The notes beneath the pieces were generated by a model that had not been told where the DNA came from, ran no database searches, and was given only the letters and a program-made list of their open reading frames with translations. The position numbers and the translations under genes are program-made. A stretch of DNA of 64,000 nucleotides from Pantoea agglomerans (lineage in GTDB: Bacteria > Pseudomonadota > Gammaproteobacteria > Enterobacterales > Enterobacteriaceae). Within the stretch, counting starts at the first letter, position 1. Every line of letters starts with the position of its first letter. The stretch covers positions 4,030,001 to 4,094,000 of the forward strand of contig NZ_CP090207.1 in the NCBI RefSeq assembly GCF_021397715.1, read 5' to 3'. Shown in pieces: positions 18,057 through 28,464 of this stretch.

Positions 18057-20219
18057 CTAAAGGGTTTCCAGTTTGGCGTAAGCCGCCACTAACCACTTGA
18101 TTCCCTGCCCCTGAAAGGCCACCTGCAGGCGGCTGTGCTCACCGCTGCCTTCCAGATTAATGATGGTGCCTTCACCAAATTTTGCGTGGTGAACCCGCTG
18201 GCCGAGCGCGAATCCGCTGTCGTTTTTGCTCACCGGCGCGCCCATCCGCTGGTGGTTCACCGGCCGGCTGACGCTGGCGCGTAAGCGCACCTCTTCGATG
18301 CACTCTTCCGGCAGTTCGCCGATAAAACGGGAAGGCCGGTGATACACTTCCTTACCATAGAGTCGGCGGGTTTCGGCATAGGTCAGGGTCAGCTTGATCA
18401 TCGCACGGGTGACGCCAACGTAAGCCAGACGACGCTCCTCTTCCAGCCGGCCGCCTTCATCCAGCGACATCTGGCTTGGGAACATCCCCTCTTCCATCCC
18501 GACGATAAACACCTGGCTGAACTCCAGCCCTTTTGCCGAGTGCAGCGTCATCAGCTGCACCGCATCCTGCCATTTGTCCGCCTGGCCTTCGCCCGCTTCC
18601 AGCGCCGCGTGCGATAAAAAGGCCTGCAGCGGCATTAAATCTTCATCTTCATCCTGATAGCTGAACTGGCGCGTGGCGGTCACCAGTTCCTCAAGGTTTT
18701 CGATACGAGCCTGGCCTTTTTCGCCTTTCTCCTGCTCGTACATCAGCCACAGGCCGGAATCTTTGATCACCCGATCGGTCTGGACGTGCAGCGGCAACTC
18801 TGCGGTTTCGGTAGCCAGCGAATCAACCAGTTCACAGAAGCGTTGCAGCGCCGAGGCAGCCCGACCGGCCAGCGCCCGGGTCTGCAGCAGTTCACGCGTC
18901 GCCTGCCACAACGTCATCTGCCGTTCACGCGCGGTCTGACGCACCACGTCGAGCGTGCGATCGCCGACGCCACGCGTCGGGGTATTCACCACGCGCTCAA
19001 ATGCCGCGTCATCATTGCGGTTGGCCATCAGACGCAGATAAGAGAGCGCATCTTTGATCTCCTGACGTTCGAAGAAGCGCATACCGCCATAAATCCGGTA
19101 CGGCATACTGCTTTGCAGCAGCGCCTCTTCCAGCACGCGCGACTGGGCGTTGCTGCGATAGAGAATGGCGCAATCGTTCAGCGCATTGCCGTTTTCCATC
19201 CACGTCTTGATGCGGTTTACCACAAAGCGCGCTTCGTCCAGTTCGTTAAAGGCGCAATAGATGGAGATAGGCTCGCCGTCGCTGCCGTCGGTCCACAGCT
19301 CTTTGCCCAGACGTCCGTTGTTGTTGGCGATCAGGGCGTTGGCAGACTTCAGAATGTTATTGGTGGAGCGATAGTTTTGCTCCAGGCGGATGGTTTCCGC
19401 GCCGGGAAAGTCCTGCAGGAAGCGCTGAATATTCTCAACCTGCGCGCCGCGCCAGCCATAGATAGACTGATCGTCATCACCGACGATGATCACCCGGCTG
19501 CTGTCACCCGCCAGCATACGGATCCACGCATACTGAATGTTGTTGGTATCCTGGAACTCGTCCACCAGCACATTGGTGAACCGTTCGCGATAGTGATTAA
19601 GAATGTGCGGCTTGTTGAGCCACAGCTCATGCGCGCGCAGCAGCAGTTCAGCAAAATCGACTAAACCGGCGCGGTCACAGGCTTCCTGATAAGCCTGATA
19701 GATGCGCAGCCAGGTCTGTTCGACCGGGTTACCGTAGCTTTCGATATGCTTTGGCCGCAGGCCTTCATCTTTTTTGCCGTTGATGTACCACATGCCCTGA
19801 CGTGCCGGCCACTGCTTCTCATCCAGGTTCATCGATTTGATCAGGCGCTTGAGCAGGCGCAGCTGATCTTCGCTGTCGAGGATCTGAAAATCCTGCGGCA
19901 GGTTAGCGTCCAGATGGTGCGCACGCAGCAAGCGGTGCGCCAGGCCGTGGAAGGTGCCGATCCACATCCCGCCCTGACTGGTACCGATCAGTTGCTCAAT
20001 ACGGTGACGCATCTCGGCCGCCGCTTTGTTGGTAAAGGTCACCGCCATGATCGAGTAAGGTGAGCAGTTCTCGACCGACAGCAGCCAGGCGATGCGATGC
20101 ACCAGTACCCGCGTTTTGCCGCTGCCCGCGCCTGCCAGCACCAGCAGGTTACTGCGCGGAGCCGCAACGGCCTCGCGCTGTTTGTCATTCAAACCGTCGA
20201 GCAGTTCAGAAACGTCCAT
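18057..20219 (-). CDS. uvrD: DNA helicase II UvrD
   Basis: Superfamily 1A 3'-5' helicase for nucleotide excision repair and mismatch repair, and an anti-recombinase. 720 residues, the E. coli length. Walker A GAGSGKTR is near residue 35, motif II is VDEFQDTN, and motif VI is VGVTRA. The C-terminal Tudor-like tail beginning at GQRVHHAKFGEG, which contacts RNA polymerase in E. coli, is present. It begins MDVSELLDGLND. A promoter with a LexA-like box lies upstream, inside and after the end of yigB. Confidence 0.98.
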   Translation of the reverse strand: MDVSELLDGLNDKQREAVAAPRSNLLVLAGAGSGKTRVLVHRIAWLLSVENCSPYSIMAVTFTNKAAAEMRHRIEQLIGTSQGGMWIGTFHGLAHRLLRAHHLDANLPQDFQILDSEDQLRLLKRLIKSMNLDEKQWPARQGMWYINGKKDEGLRPKHIESYGNPVEQTWLRIYQAYQEACDRAGLVDFAELLLRAHELWLNKPHILNHYRERFTNVLVDEFQDTNNIQYAWIRMLAGDSSRVIIVGDDDQSIYGWRGAQVENIQRFLQDFPGAETIRLEQNYRSTNNILKSANALIANNNGRLGKELWTDGSDGEPISIYCAFNELDEARFVVNRIKTWMENGNALNDCAILYRSNAQSRVLEEALLQSSMPYRIYGGMRFFERQEIKDALSYLRLMANRNDDAAFERVVNTPTRGVGDRTLDVVRQTARERQMTLWQATRELLQTRALAGRAASALQRFCELVDSLATETAELPLHVQTDRVIKDSGLWLMYEQEKGEKGQARIENLEELVTATRQFSYQDEDEDLMPLQAFLSHAALEAGEGQADKWQDAVQLMTLHSAKGLEFSQVFIVGMEEGMFPSQMSLDEGGRLEEERRLAYVGVTRAMIKLTLTYAETRRLYGKEVYHRPSRFIGELPEECIEEVRLRASVSRPVNHQRMGAPVSKNDSGFALGQRVHHAKFGEGTIINLEGSGEHSRLQVAFQGQGIKWLVAAYAKLETL

Positions 20220-20365
20220 AAGCCCCGTTTACCAAAGAAGAGAAGCGTCGTCGTCCGGTCTGGTCCGCCTGATGGCAGGCCACGCGTTGCGGCAGCCGGT
20301 TGATGCAGCCGGCGGGTTTAAACCCGGCGACCGTCACAAGCGCAGCGCGAAAACTGGGAAGACGA

Positions 20366-20411
20366 CTGGATAAATTTACAGCCATTATAGCAGTGAGGTG
20401 AGGGATGCCAA
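20366..20411 (-). promoter_or_regulatory. uvrD promoter with LexA-like box
   Basis: On the minus strand TTGGCA (20406-20411) and TATAAT (20384-20389) are 16 bases apart, giving a start near 20377. CTGGATAAATTTACAG (20366-20381) matches the LexA box CTGT-N8-ACAG with one mismatch and covers that start, so LexA repression is expected. E. coli uvrD is an SOS gene, which agrees. Confidence 0.65.
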
Positions 20412-21101
20412 CTGCGAAATTTCGACGTGCGGCAGCAGGCGCGCATCCGCGATCTGCATCAGGTTGCCCTGGCGCAGGTTAATCCAGCAGGCCTGCATCC
20501 CACAACGCAGCGAGCCCGCCACATCGGTAGTGAGATCGTCGCCGACGTGCAGAATGTGTTGTGGCGCAATGTTCAGCCGCTGCGCCGCCCGCTGATACAT
20601 ATCCTGCCACGGCTTGGCGCGCCCATCCGGTCCGGCCCGCAGCGTGAACTGAAAGTAATCAGCCAGCCCCATTTTTTCCGGGCAGGCATTACCGTTGGTG
20701 ACCGCCACCAGCGGCACTTTTTCCGCCAGTTTTTTCAGCGTCTGATGGGTCTCATCCGGCATCTCAACCTGGCTACGCCATTGATGAAACACCGCCATCA
20801 CCTGCTCTGCACCCGCCGTCGCTTCAGCAGCCGACAAGCCAATATTCAGCATCGCCAGCTCAACAGAACGCCGACGCCATTCCGACACGTCGTGATAGAT
20901 CTCCGGCTCACGCTGTAACAGCTCATCACGCAGCGCCTGATAGGCCTGCGGCGTAAAATCGCGCAGCGCCGGATGAAAGGCCTGCAACGCCGCATGTGAC
21001 TCAGCGGTGGTCCGGCGGATCACCGGATAGTTATCATACAGCGTGTCATCAAGGTCGAAGGTGATCGCTTTGATGGCAGCCAGCGGACGATAAAACTTCA
21101 T
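20385..21101 (-). CDS. yigB: HAD phosphatase YigB
   Basis: A 238-residue haloacid dehalogenase phosphatase with [10 protein letters not shown] at about residues 15-24 and the metal-binding VGDDLTTDV near 195. E. coli YigB dephosphorylates the riboflavin intermediate 5-amino-6-(5-phospho-D-ribitylamino)uracil and FMN, and affects persister formation. Its start overlaps the xerC stop by four bases (ATGA), so it is translationally coupled to xerC. The uvrD promoter lies in its last bases. Confidence 0.95.
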   Translation of the reverse strand: MKFYRPLAAIKAITFDLDDTLYDNYPVIRRTTAESHAALQAFHPALRDFTPQAYQALRDELLQREPEIYHDVSEWRRRSVELAMLNIGLSAAEATAGAEQVMAVFHQWRSQVEMPDETHQTLKKLAEKVPLVAVTNGNACPEKMGLADYFQFTLRAGPDGRAKPWQDMYQRAAQRLNIAPQHILHVGDDLTTDVAGSLRCGMQACWINLRQGNLMQIADARLLPHVEISQLASLTSLL

Positions 21102-22003
21102 TCGTTCTTTCCTCGTTTGGCCCGGGGATGCGCAGCATCATAGACCGAAGCCAGATGCTGGAAGTCGAGATGGGTATAAATCTGGGTGGTCGAGAGGTTA
21201 GCGTGGCCCAGCAGCTCCTGCACGGCGCGCAGATCGCCGCTCGACTCCAGCAAATGAGTCGCAAAGGAGTGACGCAGTTTATGCGGATGAATATGGCTGG
21301 TGACGCCCTGCTTAATACCCCATTCGGCGAAGCGCTTTTGCACGTTGCGCGTCGATATCCGGTTGCCGCGCGTAGAGAGGAACAACGCGTCATCTTCAGC
21401 GTTAAAGGCCGCTCGCAGCGGTAACCAGTGCTGGACCCAGCTGACAGCGGTGCGGCCAATCGGCACACGACGCTCTTTGCTGCCCTTACCCACCACCCAC
21501 ACTTCGCCGGAGTCGAGATCGACGTGGCGACAATCCAGATTCACCAGTTCAGAGAGACGCAGCCCGCCGCCGTACATCACTTCCAGCATGGTGCGGTCGC
21601 GCACCGCCAGCGGGTCGCTGGGATCGATCTCCAGCAGTTGGTTGACGTCATCCACATCAATATTTTTTGGCAGATGGCGCGCCTTACGCGGCGTCATCAC
21701 CCCTTTAGCCGGGTTGGCGCTGAGTAAACCCTGGCTGACCTGCCAGTCGAGAAAACTGCGCAGCGCGGAAAGGCGTAACGCGAGGCTGCTGGCGGCCAGG
21801 CCGGCGCGACGACTGCGCGCGGCCATGCTGCGCACCTGCGCCGGCTCCAGCTGCGCCCAGCTACTGAGCTTCATCTCATCGGCAATCGCCACCAGCGCCG
21901 CCAGCTGGCGGGCATAGCTGCTCTGGGTCAGCGGACTGAGCTGGCGCTCCACTTTCAGGTAGCGCAGAAATCCGTCGACGGCCTCCTGCAGCGCGCTGTT
22001 CAT
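21098..22003 (-). CDS. xerC: Tyrosine recombinase XerC
   Basis: With XerD it resolves chromosome dimers at dif. 301 residues. The N-terminal core-binding domain runs to about residue 95. The catalytic domain holds the conserved residues in [16 protein letters not shown], the lysine in [12 protein letters not shown], and the C-terminal [28 protein letters not shown] series ending in the nucleophilic tyrosine. It overlaps yigA upstream and yigB downstream by four bases each. It is the housekeeping enzyme, not a phage integrase: position and sequence match E. coli. Confidence 0.97.
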   Translation of the reverse strand: MNSALQEAVDGFLRYLKVERQLSPLTQSSYARQLAALVAIADEMKLSSWAQLEPAQVRSMAARSRRAGLAASSLALRLSALRSFLDWQVSQGLLSANPAKGVMTPRKARHLPKNIDVDDVNQLLEIDPSDPLAVRDRTMLEVMYGGGLRLSELVNLDCRHVDLDSGEVWVVGKGSKERRVPIGRTAVSWVQHWLPLRAAFNAEDDALFLSTRGNRISTRNVQKRFAEWGIKQGVTSHIHPHKLRHSFATHLLESSGDLRAVQELLGHANLSTTQIYTHLDFQHLASVYDAAHPRAKRGKNE

Positions 22004-22704
22004 GCGCGTTCAACCCAGCGGGCCAGCAAATCAGGCATCATCTGCGACAGGTGCTGCAACAGCAGCGTTCCCATGCCGGATTGATAATGCTGGCTGTCGC
22101 GGCTGCTGAAGATCAGCACGCCCAGATCGCCCGCTTCGCCCATCAGGGACATTGCAACCGAACCGATTGCTTTGGCCTGCGGCAACAGCAGCAGTAATTC
22201 CGGGCCATTGATATTACCCAGATAGTGATGCTGATTACCGAAGCGCTGAATCCGCAGCGGCTCAAACGCCTGACGTGACAGGCTAAGCTGGAAGAAATCA
22301 GAGGGCGCGCCGAGCTGCCATTTATCACTGAACAGGCGCACGTTAGCACCGGCCAGGCCGAGTTCACGCGCCCAGCGATGCAGACGATTAAGCATCTCCT
22401 GCAGCGAATCGGCCGCCGCCAGATGGCTTTGCAGCGCCAGCAAGCGATCAAACAGCTCGTGATTGGCGGTCGCCTGCTCCATCAGCAGGGTGATCTCTTC
22501 TTCCAGCTGCTGAATGTGGTTACGCTGCCGCGCCATGTGCCACTCAACCAGTGACACGCTGCCGCGCACCGGATGCGGCACCGCCATCTGTTCAATCTGG
22601 CGGGCGTTGCGGATGAAGAAATCGGGATTTTGCCGCAGATAATCGCTGACGGCCTGATCGTCCAGCAGAACGGTAGTGTCGGTCTGCTCTTCGATATTTT
22701 TCAT
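22000..22704 (-). CDS. yigA: DUF484 family protein YigA
   Basis: A 234-residue protein of the DUF484 family, related to GAF-type sensory domains. The N-terminal segment [22 protein letters not shown] is characteristic, followed by a likely coiled coil (residues about 60-95) and a GAF-like region. Function is unknown; it is nearly always between dapF and xerC in gammaproteobacteria. Four-base overlaps with both neighbours mark it as part of one translation-coupled operon. Confidence 0.93.
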   Translation of the reverse strand: MKNIEEQTDTTVLLDDQAVSDYLRQNPDFFIRNARQIEQMAVPHPVRGSVSLVEWHMARQRNHIQQLEEEITLLMEQATANHELFDRLLALQSHLAAADSLQEMLNRLHRWARELGLAGANVRLFSDKWQLGAPSDFFQLSLSRQAFEPLRIQRFGNQHHYLGNINGPELLLLLPQAKAIGSVAMSLMGEAGDLGVLIFSSRDSQHYQSGMGTLLLQHLSQMMPDLLARWVERA

Positions 22705-23525
22705 AGATGAATAAACCCATCGTAGACGTGTGTGGCAGGCCCGGTCATATAGAGCGGCTGACCCGCCCCTTTCCAGGCGATATGCAGCGTTCCACCGGGC
22801 AGATCGACGCGCACTTTAGGCGCCAGAATACCCTGCTGAATGCCGCACGCAACGGCAGCACAGGCACCGCTGCCGCACGCCTGCGTTTCCCCTGCGCCGC
22901 GTTCATACACGCGCAGACGAATATGTTCCGGACTGATGATTTCCATAAAGCCGACGTTAACGCGATCCGGGAAGCGTTCATGGCTTTCCAGAATCGGGCC
23001 CAGCAGTTCAACCTGCGCGGTTTTCACGCTTTCGACCTGAATCACGCAGTGGGGATTGCCCATTGAAACCGCGCCCAGCATCACCGTCTGTTCGGCAACG
23101 CGCAGCAGATAGAGATTTTCAGCTTTATTGGCGCGAAACGGCACCTGCTGCGGCTCGAAATTGGGCTCGCCCATGTTGACGCGAACCTGATCGTCCGGCG
23201 TAACGCTCAGCACCATCCGGCCGTTTTGGGTACTGACGCGGATGTCGCTTTTGTTAGTCAGCCCTTTTAGCTGAACGAAGCGGGCAAAACAGCGCGCGCC
23301 GTTGCCACACTGGGCGACTTCACTGCCATCGGCGTTGAAAATGCGATAGTGGAAATCGAGATCGGGATCGTAAGGCGGCTCAACAATCAGCAGTTGATCA
23401 AAACCGATCCCCAGATGGCGATCGGCCAGCCGGCGGATCAGTTCCGGCGAGAAAAAGACGTTTTGCGTCACCGCATCGACCACCATAAAGTCGTTGCCGA
23501 GACCGTGCATTTTGGAGAACTGCAT
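22701..23525 (-). CDS. dapF: Diaminopimelate epimerase DapF
   Basis: Converts LL- to meso-diaminopimelate for lysine and peptidoglycan. 274 residues, the E. coli length. The two catalytic cysteines lie in QCGNGARC (about residue 73) and ACGSGACA (about 217). The ATG at 23525, with GGAG six bases before it, gives [13 protein letters not shown]; codons eight triplets upstream are open but unlikely to be used. It follows lptM by 28 bases and overlaps yigA by four. Confidence 0.98.
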   Translation of the reverse strand: MQFSKMHGLGNDFMVVDAVTQNVFFSPELIRRLADRHLGIGFDQLLIVEPPYDPDLDFHYRIFNADGSEVAQCGNGARCFARFVQLKGLTNKSDIRVSTQNGRMVLSVTPDDQVRVNMGEPNFEPQQVPFRANKAENLYLLRVAEQTVMLGAVSMGNPHCVIQVESVKTAQVELLGPILESHERFPDRVNVGFMEIISPEHIRLRVYERGAGETQACGSGACAAVACGIQQGILAPKVRVDLPGGTLHIAWKGAGQPLYMTGPATHVYDGFIHL

Positions 23526-23553
23526 TTTTTGCTCCGCCGGATAAGCCATGATA

Positions 23554-23754
23554 TTAGTTCGCTTGCGCGCTCGAATCGCCGGTCACCAGACCGTTCACAT
23601 CCGCTTTAGATGCATCGGCTTTCTGGCGTTCAGTCGGCGCTTGCTGTTTCTTCGGCTGGTCCTTTGGCGGGAAGTAGAGCGGCCCTTTCAGACCACAACC
23701 GGCAAGGCTGGTCACGGCCAGCGCCATCGCCAACAGGCTTATCACTTTCTTCAT
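23554..23754 (-). CDS. lptM: Small lipoprotein LptM (YifL)
   Basis: A 66-residue lipoprotein with signal peptide and lipobox LAGC (Cys20), followed by the conserved [11 protein letters not shown]. In E. coli LptM binds the LptDE translocon and helps LptD mature by oxidation. It is the first gene of lptM-dapF-yigA-xerC-yigB, as in E. coli. Confidence 0.95.
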   Translation of the reverse strand: MKKVISLLAMALAVTSLAGCGLKGPLYFPPKDQPKKQQAPTERQKADASKADVNGLVTGDSSAQAN

Positions 23755-23868
23755 TCTTTATGCTCTTCATGTCCTTTACCTGGATGCTTATCATCGCAGT
23801 TGAAGTTGGAAAAGCAACAGGAAATGCCCGCAAATAGCGTGAGCAGAGTGTCAGGCCAGGAAGATGAT

Positions 23869-23892
23869 GGCCGCCTGCACAGGCAGGCGGCC
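23869..23892. terminator. Hairpin at the 3' end of cyaA
   Basis: GGCCGCCTGC and GCAGGCGGCC pair perfectly across four bases, nine bases beyond the cyaA stop. No T-run follows on the minus strand. It may stabilise the mRNA end or assist termination. Confidence 0.5.
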
Positions 23893-23900
23893 GATCGCTA

Positions 23901-26459
23901 TTAATGCACCTGATAGCGCGGCTGATAGTCGCCGTTGTCGTTGTCAGGCTGCGAGGCGCACAGCTGGGTCAGCGTCTGGCTGCGGAACGGAATCACCTGG
24001 AAACGTTCGCCAGTGTTCACGATCTGATAAAACTGCGGCAGGTTGAAGTTGATAAAACTGGAGCCGTAGGTGAAACGATCGTGCGATGAGGAGTAGAAGC
24101 GGCTGACGTCACGCACCAGCTCCTCTTTGCTGCCTTCACAGTGGTGATACACCTCGACCCGATTGGTCTCATCCAGAATGTAGATATTGAAACCACGCTC
24201 ATCGGTGGTGTTTTCAAAAAAGAACTGGATGATGCCTTCGCTGGCATAGCCGTTCACCACCGGCGGCAGCGGCGTCTGGTTAGTTTCAACCTTGATCGAC
24301 AGGCCGTGCAGCTTGTTGTTGGAGATGGCACCGTAAAATTCAACCGCGTTTTCCAGCTTCTGTACCGACACACTCATGCGTTCAAAGAACAGTCCCCAGG
24401 TCTGGCCCGCCATGCGCAGCGCCTTAAAGCGGCCCGGCTCCTGACGCGTACTGGAGAGACGCAGCTCAATGCATTCCGAGACCAGCTGCTGCACACGGGT
24501 GCGGATCAGGCCGCGCAGATGCTGACTGTAGCAGAACACTTCGACCGTATCGGGTGGCGCAGCATCCTGATGCATTTTGCCAAGGATGGTTTTCAGCCCT
24601 TCAATCATCGCCTGTTCGCCGCTGAAGTGCAGCGTACGCACCTCATTCCACGAATTACGGTAGAGCAGGTCGATACTGCCGATCAGGCACTGTTGCTGCT
24701 GGCCAAAGCTGAACACATCCAGCTTGCGGAAGTCGAAATGCACCACCTGATTGCGAAACGCCGAGGTCGGATCGTGCTCAAGATTGACGATAATCGCGAG
24801 GTGGCGAATTTCACACGGACTGTAGAGCGCTTTCGGCGTCGGTGCCGGCAGACGCAGCGGGAAATGACTGGAGACGTCATTGACCAGCTCCTGCAGGCGC
24901 GCCAGATCGCAGATCTCATTGCCTTTAATGTGCAGCCGGGTTTTGCGGGTCAGCAGACCGTTAAACCACGCCCACGCCACCAGCTTATTCAGGTAACGGT
25001 TATATTCCAGCGGCTGATGGCTGATGATCGAATCCATGTCCGGTGCCTGATTATACAGATACCAGCCAGAGCGATTGGCCCGGCCAGGCGGCACGTGGAT
25101 AAAGGTCAGATTCGGTTCAGAGAGATCGGGCGAAATCTGCGGATTCACCAGCGTCACTTTGCCCGGCAGTGCTTCAAACGCGGCGTACAGTTTACGGGTC
25201 AACACACCGATATCCTGCGGACTTGCGCTGACGCTTAAATTGTTGCGGCGGGCGAAGCGGATCAGATTGCGATAACTCTGCATCATCGCATCCAGCAGTT
25301 CGTTGTGCGCTTCACGCACCCGCTCGATTTTCCACTCGGCGCGGTTATCCAGGATGGCAATTTTCTCTTCATCCCAGCCCCACTCTTTCACCAGCTGCAG
25401 CAGAATTTCACGCCGCCAGCCGGTGCGATGCTGATGTTCTTCGGTGCTGAGTTTTTCGCACACTTTAAGATAGAAGCAGCGGCGCACCAGATCGAGACGT
25501 GGCTGATCGTCCACGCTGGTCAGATAATGGGTGACGCGCTCCAGCATCATGAAGTAGGGATCAAGCCCGAAGCAGATGATTTCGCCGTCGTGCAGACGCT
25601 GTTTGATGTCCATCGCCAGCAACTGCGTATTCGGGTATTCCCAGCTGTAGGCTTCCAGCAGCAGCGTTTTCAGCACCGCTTTGTAGGGTGAGTCGATGCT
25701 TTTATAGAGCTGCCACAGGCTGGCGCCGAAATATTCTTCCGCCGACAGCGTACCGAGGCCGCCCAGATCGAGCCACTCATTCGGCGTCAACACGCCTTTG
25801 GCATACAGCGACATCACGTAGTCGTCGTAATGGTGCTCTTCTTCGCCCGGCACCATATTCCACAGGATACGTTTACCCGCCATGCGCACCGCAGTACGGT
25901 AAAACTCATCCAGCAGCAGAATGTGTTGTGTCGAGCCGCAATCTTCCCCGCCCAGATTACCGCTTTCGTTATGCCGGAAACGGTTCTCATCGATCAGGAA
26001 AAAGCTCACTTCCACGCCCATGGAGACGCACCACTTCTGCAGCATGGTACATTTACGCTGCAGATTAAGGCGCTCTTCATTGTCCAGCCAGGATTGATGG
26101 CAGACCCAGATGTCGAGATCCGACACGCTGTTCTGACCCACAGACGAGGTGCTGCCCATCGAATAGATCGCCGTGATCGGCATTTCGCCTTTTGGCGTAT
26201 CCGCCAGACGCAGGTCGCTGTCGCCGGTCAAATCGGCCAGCAGCTGACGCTGATTTTCATCAGGCGTGAAGAAGCTGATGCCATGTGGAACGCTACCTTC
26301 AAGGTAACCCGGCATCTGCGGATGTTGATAATGTAATAAGGTTGGCAGCAGACTGTAGACGCGCTGAAAAGCGGGTCCCATGGCAGCCAGTGCACGATCG
26401 ACGCGCAGCTGGTTGATTGCATCCAGTCTCTGTTTCAGTGTCTCAATGTAGAGGTACAA
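23901..26459 (-). CDS. cyaA: Class I adenylate cyclase CyaA
   Basis: Makes cAMP, the CRP coactivator. 852 residues (E. coli 848). The N-terminal nucleotidyl-transferase core contains [17 protein letters not shown]; the C-terminal half is the regulatory region linked to the glucose PTS. The start is taken as TTG at 26457-26459, giving [16 protein letters not shown] as in E. coli, where the rare TTG start is known to limit expression; the frame is open 16 codons further up. The tail differs from E. coli after residue 830. A CRP site lies upstream. cyaY, convergent in E. coli, is missing here. Confidence 0.96.
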   Translation of the reverse strand: MYLYIETLKQRLDAINQLRVDRALAAMGPAFQRVYSLLPTLLHYQHPQMPGYLEGSVPHGISFFTPDENQRQLLADLTGDSDLRLADTPKGEMPITAIYSMGSTSSVGQNSVSDLDIWVCHQSWLDNEERLNLQRKCTMLQKWCVSMGVEVSFFLIDENRFRHNESGNLGGEDCGSTQHILLLDEFYRTAVRMAGKRILWNMVPGEEEHHYDDYVMSLYAKGVLTPNEWLDLGGLGTLSAEEYFGASLWQLYKSIDSPYKAVLKTLLLEAYSWEYPNTQLLAMDIKQRLHDGEIICFGLDPYFMMLERVTHYLTSVDDQPRLDLVRRCFYLKVCEKLSTEEHQHRTGWRREILLQLVKEWGWDEEKIAILDNRAEWKIERVREAHNELLDAMMQSYRNLIRFARRNNLSVSASPQDIGVLTRKLYAAFEALPGKVTLVNPQISPDLSEPNLTFIHVPPGRANRSGWYLYNQAPDMDSIISHQPLEYNRYLNKLVAWAWFNGLLTRKTRLHIKGNEICDLARLQELVNDVSSHFPLRLPAPTPKALYSPCEIRHLAIIVNLEHDPTSAFRNQVVHFDFRKLDVFSFGQQQQCLIGSIDLLYRNSWNEVRTLHFSGEQAMIEGLKTILGKMHQDAAPPDTVEVFCYSQHLRGLIRTRVQQLVSECIELRLSSTRQEPGRFKALRMAGQTWGLFFERMSVSVQKLENAVEFYGAISNNKLHGLSIKVETNQTPLPPVVNGYASEGIIQFFFENTTDERGFNIYILDETNRVEVYHHCEGSKEELVRDVSRFYSSSHDRFTYGSSFINFNLPQFYQIVNTGERFQVIPFRSQTLTQLCASQPDNDNGDYQPRYQVH

Positions 26460-26772
26460 GACGTTTCGCCTGATTGTCCCAGTGTTTAAGCACCCTGTTT
26501 CCACCATCTGCCGCTTATGAAGTGTAAAAGTGGGCAGATTATTGCTGGAAACGTGATCAATCTAACACCCGGCAGATTGACCGTAAAGAAAGTTGCGCTA
26601 CTTAACAGTTTAGCACGTTCTTACTGGCTTCCCGCCTTTTCAGCACCGGTATCAAATGAGGCTTGATAAATCGGGCCTAATCCGCGAGCAGGCCGTTTTC
26701 AATCCGTTGAAACTGACAGCATTCCCCCATAGATGATAGGATATTCAGTGAACGATCAAAATGGTTAACAGC
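26460..26772. other. Divergent cyaA/hemC intergenic region
   Basis: A 313-base control region with no gene. It holds the CRP site noted separately. I see no convincing terminator and could not pick the several promoters known for E. coli cyaA and hemC with confidence. Confidence 0.5.
26552..26567. promoter_or_regulatory. CRP site between cyaA and hemC
   Basis: CGTGATCAATCTAACA matches the CRP site (TGTGA-N6-TCACA on either strand) at 8 of 10 positions. Its core ACGTGATCAAT is what I recall from the E. coli cyaA promoter, where CRP represses. It lies about 95 bases before the cyaA start and 205 before hemC. Confidence 0.6.
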
Positions 26773-27714
26773 ATGTTAGACAAAATTTTCAGAATTGCTA
26801 CAAGACAAAGTCCGCTGGCCTTATGGCAGGCACATTATGTACAGCAACGTTTGATGAGCGCCCATCCTGGCCTGCGCGTTGAGCTGGTGCCGATGGTCAC
26901 CAAAGGTGACATTATCCTTGATACCCCGCTGGCCAAAGTGGGCGGTAAAGGGCTGTTTGTCAAAGAGCTTGAACAGGCGATGCTGGACGGCCGTGCCGAT
27001 ATGGCGGTGCACTCGATGAAAGATGTGCCGGTCGATTTCCCGCTGGGGCTGGGTCTGGTCACCATTTGCGAGCGCGATGATCCGCGCGATGCGTTCGTTT
27101 CTCATCATTATGATTCGATTGATGCCCTGCCGCACGGTGCGGTGGTCGGAACCTCCAGCCTGCGCCGCCAGTGCCAGATCAGTGCGCGTCGCCCCGATCT
27201 GGTGATTCGATCGCTGCGCGGTAATGTCGGCACCCGCCTCGGCAAACTCGATGCCGGTGAATATGACGCCATTATCCTGGCCGTCGCCGGTCTCAAGCGT
27301 CTGGGCCTGGAAGATCGTATCCGTCAGGCACTGCCCGCTGAGATTTCACTGCCCGCCGTCGGCCAGGGCGCGGTCGGCATTGAATGCCGCATGGATGACA
27401 GCACCTTAATCAGCCTGTTACAGGCATTAAACCACGATGATACTGCCGTCTGCGTCAAAGCGGAACGGGCCATGAACACCCGCTTAGAGGGCGGCTGTCA
27501 GGTTCCTATCGGCAGTTTTGCCGTGCTGGAAGGCGATGAGCTCTGGCTGCGTGGCATGGTCGGCGCACCGGATGGCAGCGTGATGGTTAGCGGCGAGCGG
27601 CGTGGACCGCGCGCGCAGGCCGAACAGATGGGCGTTTCACTTGCGGATGAACTGCTGAACGGCGGCGCGCGTGAAATTCTGCGTGAGGTCTATCAGGGGC
27701 AGCCGCCGGCATGA
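26773..27714 (+). CDS. hemC: Porphobilinogen deaminase HemC
   Basis: Polymerises four porphobilinogens into hydroxymethylbilane. 313 residues from the ATG at 26773, the E. coli length; an ATG four codons upstream is possible. Cys242 in [10 protein letters not shown] carries the dipyrromethane cofactor. Substrate-binding arginines lie in TSSLRRQCQ and [10 protein letters not shown]. First gene of hemCDXY, and its stop overlaps the hemD start by four bases. Confidence 0.97.
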   Translation: MLDKIFRIATRQSPLALWQAHYVQQRLMSAHPGLRVELVPMVTKGDIILDTPLAKVGGKGLFVKELEQAMLDGRADMAVHSMKDVPVDFPLGLGLVTICERDDPRDAFVSHHYDSIDALPHGAVVGTSSLRRQCQISARRPDLVIRSLRGNVGTRLGKLDAGEYDAIILAVAGLKRLGLEDRIRQALPAEISLPAVGQGAVGIECRMDDSTLISLLQALNHDDTAVCVKAERAMNTRLEGGCQVPIGSFAVLEGDELWLRGMVGAPDGSVMVSGERRGPRAQAEQMGVSLADELLNGGAREILREVYQGQPPA

Positions 27715-28439
27715 CGATCCTGGTGACGCGTCCGGAACCCGCCGCAGCAGAGCTGGTGTCACGCCTGCATGCGCTGGGTAAGCAGGCCTGGAGCCTGCCG
27801 CTGATTGAGTTCGCGCCGGGCGTCGATCTGCCTCAGCTGCCGCAAAAGTTAGCGGCGCTGCAGCCTGGCGATCTGGTTTTTATCCTGTCACAGCAGGTTA
27901 TCCACTACGCTCAACACGCGATCACAGCGTGGCCCGCCGGGCTGGACTATTATGCAATTGGTCGTTCTACTGCACTGGCGTTTCATACCGCCAGTGGCCA
28001 TCAGGTGACCTGGCCGCATGCGCAGGAAACCAGTGAAGAATTAATCCGGTTAAACACGCTGCAACAGGTTGCCCACAAACGTGCCCTTATTTTACGGGGC
28101 GACCCTGGCCGCGAGCTGCTGGCGGACACGTTAACTCAGCGGGGCGCAGAGGTAAGCTTTGCGGCCTGCTATCAGCGCTGTCAGAAGCAGTACAATGGCG
28201 CGACAGAAGGCCGGAGATGGCGCGATCGTGGCGTCTCAGTGCTGGTGGTCACCAGCGGTGAAATGTTACAACAGCTTTTTTCGCTGTTCCCCGCAGTTGA
28301 TCGCGAGGAATGGCTGCTCAACTGCCGACTGATTGTCGTCAGTGAACGTTTGGCTACCCTGGCCGCAGGATTGGGTTGGCAGGATATTCAGGTAGCCGAT
28401 GGTGCCGATAACGATGCGCTGTTGCGCGCGTTACGCTGA
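27711..28439 (+). CDS. hemD: Uroporphyrinogen-III synthase HemD
   Basis: Closes hydroxymethylbilane to uroporphyrinogen III with inversion of ring D. 242 residues (E. coli 246). The family is poorly conserved; the start [19 protein letters not shown], the middle [17 protein letters not shown] and the segment [11 protein letters not shown] fit. The ATGA overlap couples it to hemC. hemX follows after 25 bases. Confidence 0.95.
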   Translation: MTILVTRPEPAAAELVSRLHALGKQAWSLPLIEFAPGVDLPQLPQKLAALQPGDLVFILSQQVIHYAQHAITAWPAGLDYYAIGRSTALAFHTASGHQVTWPHAQETSEELIRLNTLQQVAHKRALILRGDPGRELLADTLTQRGAEVSFAACYQRCQKQYNGATEGRRWRDRGVSVLVVTSGEMLQQLFSLFPAVDREEWLLNCRLIVVSERLATLAAGLGWQDIQVADGADNDALLRALR

Positions 28440-28464
28440 ACTTTAACAATGGGATGTGCCACAT

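Noticed and set aside
21098-22003. Tyrosine recombinase gene as a sign of an integrated element
   Set aside because: Sequence, position and four-base overlaps show it is housekeeping XerC in its usual operon.
24141-25238. A 365-codon open frame on the strand opposite cyaA
   Set aside because: It is wholly antisense to a conserved gene, has a low-complexity His/Arg/Gln-rich translation and no recognisable domain. The same applies to other long antisense frames such as those over recQ (12092-13030), uvrD (18786-19664), dctA (60171-61328) and hmsP (62454-63383).
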